DNA of 13,354 bases from a bacterium. GTDB taxonomy: Bacteria; Ratteibacteria; UBA8468. The stretch spans positions 1 through 13,354 of the forward strand of contig DAOWFY010000113.1 of assembly GCA_030637775.1 (NCBI GenBank), read 5' to 3'. A program made the position numbers and the translations under genes. This document shows, in pieces, positions 1 through 6,016 of the stretch (its first letter is position 1; each line of letters begins with the position of its first letter). The notes beneath the pieces are model-generated. The model had not been told where the DNA came from. It made no database searches and saw only the letters and a list, made by a program, of their open reading frames with translations.

Positions 1-23
1 AGTTCGGTTATTTTAAGTTAGGC
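1..23 (+). other. 3' end of a truncated integron attC-like site
   Basis: GTTAGGC at 17-23 matches the integron R' core site GTTRRRY. The same heptamer, followed by a similar sequence (GCGAA then AGCA a few bases on), recurs at 620-626 at the end of a clear attC-like site. This is therefore probably the right end of an upstream cassette's attC, with the rest outside the window. Recombination would be after the first G (17/18), so the next cassette begins at 18. The fit is by motif and by symmetry with the other end of the cassette; the left arm cannot be seen. Confidence 0.55.
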
Positions 24-51
24 GAAATAGCAAAAAGCTTATAAATAATAT

Positions 52-534
52 ATGGACAAAAAAGAAAGAGGTATTTGGAAAAATTTAGGGCTAGCCATAG
101 CCGCTACCCCGATAGTATCCCTTGTTGGTATTATTGTTATCACATTAGTTGGGGTCGTAGATGATGCAATCACCAAGATACAGTTGGCTGGTTACTGGTG
201 GTTGATGTTGATAGTAGCTTACATTTTATCGTTGATATATTTCTTGTGTGAGCCAAAGATCCGCAAAAATCTCGAAAGGAAAAAGGTCGTAAATGCACTT
301 GTTCTTTATTGGAAAGAACAACTTGAAAAGCAGGGTAAAACTCAACCATCGGACAAAGAAATTGAGTTAGTACAAGATATGTTGCTCGAGAGATTTAAGA
401 TATGGGCATGGTTTGATCCAGATTTATGGGTTAAATATTTCCCTGATGAACAATATTCAAAACATCTTTTTGGTATCGTGGATAATTTCATGGTTTATTG
501 GCAGCATCAGAAAAACAAGTACGCAAAAAAATAA
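52..534 (+). CDS. Small membrane protein of unknown function, carried on a gene cassette
   Basis: This 160-residue protein is of no family I recognise. Two hydrophobic stretches, about residues 12-36 and 47-66, look like transmembrane helices. They are followed by a charged, Lys/Glu-rich and then aromatic-rich (Trp, Tyr, Phe) soluble tail of about 90 residues. There is no cleavable signal peptide. A short lysine-rich N terminus before helix 1 and basic residues after helix 2 suggest that both ends are cytoplasmic. The gene fills the space between two integron core sites (17-23 and 557-563), which is the usual one-ORF cassette layout. The 5' leader is AT-rich with no obvious Shine-Dalgarno sequence, which is common for cassette genes. 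The ATG at 52 is the first plausible start. Function is unknown. Confidence 0.75.
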   Translation: MDKKERGIWKNLGLAIAATPIVSLVGIIVITLVGVVDDAITKIQLAGYWWLMLIVAYILSLIYFLCEPKIRKNLERKKVVNALVLYWKEQLEKQGKTQPSDKEIELVQDMLLERFKIWAWFDPDLWVKYFPDEQYSKHLFGIVDNFMVYWQHQKNKYAKK

Positions 535-541
535 TTATGTC

Positions 542-628
542 GCTTTTTGCTACATCGCCTAACATTGTGTATCTGGCTTCGCTACGCCCAAATGCTACGC
601 ACTTCAGATACACAGAAACGTTAGGCGA
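542..628 (+). other. attC-like recombination site of gene cassette 1
   Basis: GCCTAAC (557-563) fits the R'' consensus RYYYAAC, and GTTAGGC (620-626) fits R' GTTRRRY; the two are exact reverse complements. Between them TGTGTATCTG (566-575) pairs perfectly with CAGATACACA (605-614), giving the L''/L' stem. An apical region of 29 nt contains two direct copies of GCTACGC (581-587, 594-600). The core-to-core length of 70 bp is within the normal attC range. Pairing beyond the core boxes continues partly on both sides. Cleavage would be expected between G620 and T621. This is seen directly; function as an IntI substrate is inferred. Confidence 0.78.
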
Positions 629-650
629 AGCAGCATAAGAGAATTAACCA

Positions 651-1316
651 ATGTCTATTGATCAGAAAGTTGTGCTGAGTCAGATTGATCTTGCACTTGA
701 GAGATGGAGTGAGGCAAGAGCACGATCCCAGCACGATGATTGTTCGGATCTTCCATCGACAGAAACAGCCGAGATTCTTACTCTTATTGCTGCGACTATT
801 GATCGACTGGCTCCACCTGGGAGCCGATACCGCAAGAACACTCATGCTGTTCTTAAGAAGCATGGGGAGGTCAATCCATACAATCTGAAAATTCTTCCTG
901 GTATTTTGAAGGCTCTACGAGCTGACTATATGGCTGGTCACTTGCAGGCTATTCACGAACTTATTCATGCTGATGTCTTCGCGGATTTTTTGGAAATGGC
1001 TGATTATCTTCTTGAAGAAGACTATAAAGATCCAGCTGCTGTGATCGCTGGTGGTGTTCTCGAGGAACACCTACGAAAATTGTGTCAAAAGAACAACATT
1101 GAAATAACAAAGGGGGACCGGTATAAAAAAGCCGATAGCCTAAACGTAGAGCTTGCAGGTGCTAGTGTGTACTCCAAGCTTGATCAGAAGAGCGTCACAG
1201 CATGGCTTGATCTTCGTAACAAAGCGGCACATGGTAGATACGGCGAATATACAAAAGAACAGGTTGCTTTGATGGTGCGGGGGATACGTGACTTTGTTTC
1301 TCGATATACTGCGTGA
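651..1316 (+). CDS. HEPN-like protein (Abi-C type), candidate defence or toxin RNase, on gene cassette 2
   Basis: This is a 221-residue soluble, mainly helical protein. The C-terminal third (about 130-221) has the look of a HEPN/Abi-C fold. A helix around residues 133-150 (VLEEHLRKLCQ) is followed by a variable loop, then a helix carrying LRNKAAHG (188-195). That stretch holds the R-x4-H signature (Arg189, His194), which forms the RNase site in active HEPN proteins. The N-terminal about 120 residues are not recognised. The gene lies directly after the attC-like site at 557-626 in the same orientation and is followed by a degenerate cassette end, so it is probably a mobile cassette cargo. No antitoxin-like partner (for example an MNT nucleotidyltransferase) is adjacent. 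The assignment rests on one motif and the surrounding pattern; catalytic activity is inferred. Confidence 0.6.
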   Translation: MSIDQKVVLSQIDLALERWSEARARSQHDDCSDLPSTETAEILTLIAATIDRLAPPGSRYRKNTHAVLKKHGEVNPYNLKILPGILKALRADYMAGHLQAIHELIHADVFADFLEMADYLLEEDYKDPAAVIAGGVLEEHLRKLCQKNNIEITKGDRYKKADSLNVELAGASVYSKLDQKSVTAWLDLRNKAAHGRYGEYTKEQVALMVRGIRDFVSRYTA

Positions 1317-1334
1317 AGTGTCCGCTGCTGCTTC

Positions 1335-1368
1335 GCAGAACTTCTTTTACACCGAAGCCGTTATCTGC
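1335..1368 (+). other. Possible degenerate attC / right end of the cassette segment
   Basis: GCAGAAC (1335-1341) and GTTATCTGC (1360-1368) are near reverse complements, and inner CTTC (1341-1344) pairs with GAAG (1354-1357). This gives a short attC-like fold of 34 nt. The 11 nt TGCTGCTTCGC (1326-1336) are the exact reverse complement of GCGAAGCAGCA at the left end of the same cassette (624-634). That matches how the two ends of cassette 1 mirror each other. The core boxes deviate from RYYYAAC/GTTRRRY and the element is shorter than a functional attC usually is. It is best read as a decayed site marking the cassette boundary. Confidence 0.4.
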
Positions 1369-1404
1369 AATAAATTTAAAAAAATTCTGTTAATTTTATC
1401 AAAT
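1346..1404 (+). promoter_or_regulatory. Possible promoter and Rex-like site ahead of the Wood-Ljungdahl operon
   Basis: TTTACA (1346-1351) could be a -35 box, with TAAATT (1371-1376, 19 bp spacing) or AATAAA (1369-1374, 17 bp) as a weak -10. Further on, CTGTTAATTTTATCAAAT (1387-1404) matches 8 of 12 defined bases of TTGTGA-N6-TCACAA. It ends 6 bp before the ATG at 1411, almost the same position as the exact Rex operator before the hydrogenase operon. Both matches are weak, and this is a suggestion only. Confidence 0.25.
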
Positions 1405-1410
1405 AGTTAA

Positions 1411-2010
1411 ATGAATTCGGCTTTAGAGTTGGCAATCAAGGAATTCAAAGAAGCAGATTTAAAAAATATTTCTCAGAGAAGCGGAGCAACGCTTAATAAA
1501 GAAAGGATAAAAATAGATTATCTAAATCAGGAATACTCCATTCACTTACCTGAGGTAGAGATTTCTTACATTGGTAATAAGGAGAAAGAGATATCTCCCC
1601 GGGAAAAAATTATTATCCTCCACTATTTAAATAGAAGCAAAGGAACTCAACTCTCGGATAAATTGATTGACTTTAGGAAAATTCCGGGAGGGAATCTCTA
1701 TTACTCTGTATTTGAAAATAGAGTCCATAAACCATTTTTGAAGGTCTTTGGAAAAACCCCTTCTCTCCTTTTGGAGGCATCCCTTACCTTAAAAGGAACA
1801 AAAGCAGATTTTGGCGATTCCTCCGTAAGGATTTTAGCCTTTCCTAAAGTTCCGATAACCTTTATCATTTACAGAGAGGACGAGGAATTTCCTCCGGCCG
1901 GCAAGGTTCTATTCGATTCCAGCGTCTATGACTATCTTACTACGGAAGATATCGTATTTGTTTGTGAAGATGCGGTAGGAAAATTAATTAAAAATAGAAA
2001 TAAGAATTAA
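1411..2010 (+). CDS. DUF3786 family protein
   Basis: This 199-residue soluble protein has the hallmarks of the DUF3786 family. It has a central IILHYLNRSKG segment (about 67-77), an F-R-K-I-P-G-G motif (about 90-96), a FGKTPSLL stretch, and the C-terminal block FPKVPITFIIYREDEEFPP (about 145-163) followed by LFDSSVYDYL. No cysteine pair for metal or cluster binding is evident and there is no signal peptide. DUF3786 proteins are often found next to corrinoid and CO-dehydrogenase/acetyl-CoA synthase genes, but their role is not established. Here the gene opens the operon and is 5 bp upstream of RACo, which supports a function with corrinoid or methyl transfer. There is no Shine-Dalgarno sequence before ATG 1411. 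The leader may be short, as for the hydrogenase operon. Confidence 0.82.
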   Translation: MNSALELAIKEFKEADLKNISQRSGATLNKERIKIDYLNQEYSIHLPEVEISYIGNKEKEISPREKIIILHYLNRSKGTQLSDKLIDFRKIPGGNLYYSVFENRVHKPFLKVFGKTPSLLLEASLTLKGTKADFGDSSVRILAFPKVPITFIIYREDEEFPPAGKVLFDSSVYDYLTTEDIVFVCEDAVGKLIKNRNKN

Positions 2011-2015
2011 AAACA

Positions 2016-3962
2016 ATGAGTAGTTGCACAATTACCTTTTATCCCGACAATAAGAAGGTTAAAGTTCCAAAAGGGACAGATATCCTGAATGCGGCGATCG
2101 CGGCGGGAGTTTATATTAACTCTTCCTGTGGTGGGGAAGGAGTCTGTGGCAGATGCAAGGTTATTGTTAAAAAAGGGCAGGTAGTCTCTGAACCTACCGG
2201 CCGGCTGAGCAAGGAGGAGCTTCAGAAAGGTTATGTTCTTGCCTGTCGTTCCACCATCCATAGCGATGTCGAGATAGAGGTACCGCCTGCTTCCAGATTA
2301 AAGAAGGAGCAAATCCTAACCGAAGAAGCAAAGGTAGAGCGGTTAGCCGGGCTCTTCAGCAAAGCCGGCGAGGTGGAAAGAGGGATTGAGATTAAGGAAA
2401 GAAAAATCTTTTCCCATTCCCCTTTAGCCACCAAACTCTTTCTTAAGCTCCCGCCTCCCACTTTAAAGGATAGTATCAGTGATCTGGAACGGCTCTATCG
2501 GGAGATCAGACGTAAACTGGAGATACCAGTTGTTCAGACCGGTCTGGCTAATGTGAAGAAGATGGGAAGGCTCTTTCGGGAGAGCAATTGGAAGGTTACT
2601 CTTCTTTTAGGTAAGCGTAATGGGACTACCGAAGTGGTTTTGATTGAGCCGGGTGATACCTCAAAGAGAAATTTTGGCATCGCTGTAGATATTGGGACAA
2701 CAACCATTGTCGCCCAATTGGTGGATTTAAATACCCGTAAAACCCTGGGTATCAAAGCAACCCATAACCGACAAGCCAGTTATGGGGAGGATGTCATCAC
2801 CCGCATGATCTATGCCAGAAAAAAGGATGGCTTGGAAAAACTACATCATGTAGTCGTCGACACTGTCAATGAACTCATCTCAGTTTTAAGTACTGAGCAT
2901 CAAATCAGTCTCAGTGAAATTACGGGAGTAATGTGTGCGGGGAATATGACGATGAGCCATCTTTTACTGAGGGTTGATCCCACCTATCTTCGCCGGGAGC
3001 CCTATGTGCCTACGGCTAATTTTATGCCGGTAATCAGAGCGGCAGAAGCAGGAATAAAGATTAATCCCCGGGGGCTTTTAGCCTGTCTGCCCGGGGTATC
3101 TTCATATGTGGGGGCAGATATTGTTGCCGGGGTTCTTGCCAGCGGTATTGATGAGGCAGATAAGCTCTCGATGTTAATTGATATTGGCACCAATGGGGAG
3201 ATAGTTTTAGGTAACAGGGAGTGGTTGGTTTGCTGCTCCTCTTCTGCCGGACCGGCCTTTGAAGGTAGTGGGGTGCGCTCGGGAGTGAGAGCGATGGAAG
3301 GAGCAATCCAGAAAATAGAGATAGACCCAGAGGATTATAAGGTAAAATATTCCACCATCGGTGGGGCTAAACCCATTGGTATCTGTGGCTCTGGCTACAT
3401 CGATACTTTGGCCGAACTTCTCAAAGCAGGAGTGATTGAACGTTCCGGTAAGATTAAAGAGAATCTTAATACGAAGAGGGTAAGGAAAGGGGAAGAGGGT
3501 TTGGAGTTTGTTTTAGTCTGGAAAAGGGACAGTGGCACTGACGAAGATATCGTCATTACCCAGGCAGATATTACCAATCTTATTCGTTCCAAAGGTGCCA
3601 TTTACACTGCGGCCGATATCCTCGCCAAGAAGACGAATTTGGAATTGAAGGATATCAACAAGATCTATTTAGCCGGCGGTTTTGGCAACTACTTAAATAT
3701 CGAGAAGTCAATCTGGATTGGTCTTCTTCCAGATCTGGATAGAAAGAAATTTGAGTTTATCGGTAACAGTTCTTTGGCCGGGGCAAAATTTGCTCTTTTA
3801 TCCTATGAGGCGACGATGAAGACCAGAGAAATTGCTAAAAAAATGACCTATATCGAACTTAGTGTTGACCCTTCCTTTATGAATGAATATACCGGGGCTC
3901 TATTTCTACCACATACAGATATTGGTCGTTTTCCCACAGTGATTAAGAAACTCTCTTTATAG
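2016..3962 (+). CDS. acsV: RACo: ATP-dependent reductive activator of the corrinoid iron-sulfur protein
   Basis: At 648 residues this is close to the usual RACo length. It reduces inactive Co(II) corrinoid protein back to Co(I) at the expense of ATP, keeping methyl transfer in the Wood-Ljungdahl pathway running. The N-terminal about 90 residues form a plant-type [2Fe-2S] ferredoxin domain with Cys38, Cys44, Cys47 and Cys77. A linker leads to an ASKHA-type ATPase domain: GIAVDIGTTT (221-230) is phosphate motif 1, MLIDIGTNGEIVL (386-398) is phosphate motif 2, and YLAGGFGNYL (551-560) is the adenosine motif. GICGSGYID (455-463) is also typical. It lies between DUF3786 and the CooC-type ATPase with gaps of only 5 and 7 bp, as expected for an operon. 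Its corrinoid-protein target is not in the window; a methyltransferase-system activator of the same family is a less likely alternative. Confidence 0.9.
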   Translation: MSSCTITFYPDNKKVKVPKGTDILNAAIAAGVYINSSCGGEGVCGRCKVIVKKGQVVSEPTGRLSKEELQKGYVLACRSTIHSDVEIEVPPASRLKKEQILTEEAKVERLAGLFSKAGEVERGIEIKERKIFSHSPLATKLFLKLPPPTLKDSISDLERLYREIRRKLEIPVVQTGLANVKKMGRLFRESNWKVTLLLGKRNGTTEVVLIEPGDTSKRNFGIAVDIGTTTIVAQLVDLNTRKTLGIKATHNRQASYGEDVITRMIYARKKDGLEKLHHVVVDTVNELISVLSTEHQISLSEITGVMCAGNMTMSHLLLRVDPTYLRREPYVPTANFMPVIRAAEAGIKINPRGLLACLPGVSSYVGADIVAGVLASGIDEADKLSMLIDIGTNGEIVLGNREWLVCCSSSAGPAFEGSGVRSGVRAMEGAIQKIEIDPEDYKVKYSTIGGAKPIGICGSGYIDTLAELLKAGVIERSGKIKENLNTKRVRKGEEGLEFVLVWKRDSGTDEDIVITQADITNLIRSKGAIYTAADILAKKTNLELKDINKIYLAGGFGNYLNIEKSIWIGLLPDLDRKKFEFIGNSSLAGAKFALLSYEATMKTREIAKKMTYIELSVDPSFMNEYTGALFLPHTDIGRFPTVIKKLSL

Positions 3963-3969
3963 GAAATTA

Positions 3970-4722
3970 ATGGCTTATACCATAGCGGTGGCGGGTAAAG
4001 GAGGAACGGGAAAGACAACTTTGGCAGCATTAATCATCGGGCATTTGTTAAAGTCTGATCAAAAACCTATTCTTGCAGTTGATGCTGACCCGAATAGCAA
4101 TTTAAATGAGGTTTTAGGTATAACCTTTGATCAAACGGTGGTCAGTACAGTAGATGAAATTATGGATAAGAAGGAAGATTTGTCACCCGGCATCACTAAG
4201 GAAAGACTTTTGGACTACCAGCTTCAGGATGCTTTGGTGGAATCAAAAGGATTTGACCTTCTCGTTATGGGAAGGACAGAGGGACCGGGCTGTTACTGCC
4301 ATGCCAACAATTTATTAAGAGGTTTTATGGAGAAGTTAAAAGGAAATTATCGCGATGTGGTTATGGATAATGAAGCCGGTATGGAGCATTTATCAAGACG
4401 CACTACCCGGGACGTGGATACTCTTTTGGTAACTGCCAATCCTACGCCGGTGGCTTTAAGGTCGGCTAAACGCATCCAGAAGACGGCAGGGAATCTCAAG
4501 TTGAAGATTAAAAAAATTTATTTAGTGCTCAATGAAACCGGAGGGGATTCTCGAGGAGAAGAAAAAATGGAAGATGTGGGACTCCCGCTTTTGGGCAGAA
4601 TCCCTTATGATGAAGAAATTATGGAGCGCAGTATTAAGGCAAAATCATTACTTGATTTACCAGAAAGTTCAGTTGCTTTACAGGGAGTAAAAGAGATCAT
4701 GAAAAAATTGGAAATATTGTAA
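3970..4722 (+). CDS. cooC: CooC/AcsF-type nickel-insertion ATPase
   Basis: This 250-residue protein is a MinD/ParA-superfamily P-loop ATPase. The deviant Walker A GKGGTGKTT lies at residues 9-17, followed by AVDADPNSNL (36-45, switch I region). DLLVMG (96-101) is followed by GPGCYC, giving a Cys108-x-Cys110 pair. A CxC pair at this place is the hallmark of CooC proteins: the dimer binds nickel there and delivers it to carbon monoxide dehydrogenase or acetyl-CoA synthase. VVMDNEAGMEHLSR follows, in line with the Walker B region of the family. Shine-Dalgarno-like AGGA precedes the ATG. It follows RACo by 7 bp. CooC and AcsF cannot be told apart here because no catalytic CODH/ACS gene is adjacent in the window. 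Confidence 0.88.
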   Translation: MAYTIAVAGKGGTGKTTLAALIIGHLLKSDQKPILAVDADPNSNLNEVLGITFDQTVVSTVDEIMDKKEDLSPGITKERLLDYQLQDALVESKGFDLLVMGRTEGPGCYCHANNLLRGFMEKLKGNYRDVVMDNEAGMEHLSRRTTRDVDTLLVTANPTPVALRSAKRIQKTAGNLKLKIKKIYLVLNETGGDSRGEEKMEDVGLPLLGRIPYDEEIMERSIKAKSLLDLPESSVALQGVKEIMKKLEIL

Positions 4723-4737
4723 ATGAAAGGAGTAAGA

Positions 4738-6000
4738 ATGCTCAAGAATATCTGTATCTTTGAGGATGAGGGTTTTAAGAATCTCCTTCCACTCTGTTAT
4801 CTGCGGCCAGTATTTGAGCTTAGATGCGGGATTAGTTCGCTAAAGGAGAAGATTACTGGATTTTATCCGGAGGCGAAGCTTCATCTTTTATGCCGGGATT
4901 ATTTAGTAGATGTAACGAAAAGGAGGTCAAAGGAAGTATCAGTAAATGACCTCAAAACAATAGAAGGAAGTTGCCTCTTCATTAATGGTAGAATTCTGGC
5001 CGGAAAGGATCTCTCCAGGCGAATTTCCCTCGATGGAGCCGAGGAGATTGCCCTTTCAGGAGAGGTGCTTATCTATGCTCGGTTGGCTCCGAAGACCATC
5101 AACGAGGTGTTTAAGGAGGATGGACATCTGAGAAATGCCACGATTGAGCTACTTAAGAAGAAGGTAAAGGTAACTAAAATAAAACTTGACCTCATCTCCT
5201 ACCCCTGGCATTTGATAAATTATAACTCAGAAACCATTAAGGATGACTACCAGAGCATTGGTGGTGGAAAAGTAGCGGGGTTTCTGGATAAAGCCGCTAC
5301 CGTCTATGGAGACAGATCCCAACTTTTTATCGGTGAGGGTTCCCGGGTAGAAGCGGGGGTGGTTCTCAATCTTACAGAAGGACCGATCTATATCGGTAAG
5401 AATGTAAAGGTTCGTCCTTTTACAATTATTGACGGACCTTCCTTTGTGGGAGATGAATCAATCATCGATGGGGCAAAACTGAGAGAAGGCTCGAGCATCG
5501 GGAGAGTCTGTCGTGTGGGTGGAGAAGTTGAAGAGTCCATCATCTATGCCCACAGTAACAAGCACCATGATGGGTTCTTAGGCCATGCCTATGTGGGAGA
5601 ATGGGTCAATATCGGTGCAATGGCAACAAATTCCGATCTGAAGAATAACTATGGAAAGATAAAGGTCTACATCAACAATGAATTGGTAAACTCTGGTGAG
5701 ATTAAACTGGGTTGCTTCATCGCTGACCATACAAAACTTGGTATCGGAAGCTTAATCAATACCGGGACTGTAATTGGTGTTTGCTCCAATATCTTTGGTT
5801 CGGGTATCCCGCCCAAGAATATCCCATCCTTTGTCTGGGGAGGTGCATCAGGTTTTATAGAATATGATTTGGAAAGAGCACTCGAAGATAGCAAGACTAT
5901 TATGGGAAGGAGGAAGATAGAACAAAGCGAGGAGGATAGAGAACTACTCCGTAAAATTTTTGCACAGACGAAGAACGACCGGGAATTACTAAAAAAATAA
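4738..6000 (+). CDS. GlmU-like sugar nucleotidyltransferase with left-handed beta-helix domain
   Basis: The protein is 420 residues if it starts at 4738. An upstream in-frame ATG at 4723 would add five residues. The 4738 start is preferred because AAAGGAG (4726-4732) is a strong Shine-Dalgarno sequence at the right distance, and an upstream start would put that signal inside the gene. The N-terminal half resembles the NTP_transf_4 family (ICIFEDEGFKNLLPL, then CYLRPVFELRCG). From about residue 195 the protein is a run of hexapeptide-like repeats (IGEGSRVEAGVVL, IGKNVKVRPFTII, and so on) forming a left-handed beta-helix, as in GlmU. A charged C-terminal tail follows. Relatives are presumed to activate a sugar 1-phosphate or acetylate a sugar, but the substrate is unknown. 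Its place between cooC and fhs is unexpected for a cell-envelope enzyme. Confidence 0.75.
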   Translation: MLKNICIFEDEGFKNLLPLCYLRPVFELRCGISSLKEKITGFYPEAKLHLLCRDYLVDVTKRRSKEVSVNDLKTIEGSCLFINGRILAGKDLSRRISLDGAEEIALSGEVLIYARLAPKTINEVFKEDGHLRNATIELLKKKVKVTKIKLDLISYPWHLINYNSETIKDDYQSIGGGKVAGFLDKAATVYGDRSQLFIGEGSRVEAGVVLNLTEGPIYIGKNVKVRPFTIIDGPSFVGDESIIDGAKLREGSSIGRVCRVGGEVEESIIYAHSNKHHDGFLGHAYVGEWVNIGAMATNSDLKNNYGKIKVYINNELVNSGEIKLGCFIADHTKLGIGSLINTGTVIGVCSNIFGSGIPPKNIPSFVWGGASGFIEYDLERALEDSKTIMGRRKIEQSEEDRELLRKIFAQTKNDRELLKK

Positions 6001-6016
6001 AAAAGGAGAAGAAAAA

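Noticed and set aside
621-863. Minus-strand ORF over the start of the HEPN-like gene
   Set aside because: It overlaps the attC arm and a better-supported plus-strand gene, has low-complexity composition and shows no family motif.
3002-3306. Minus-strand ORFs inside RACo
   Set aside because: They are antisense to conserved ASKHA motifs of RACo and show no recognisable protein features.
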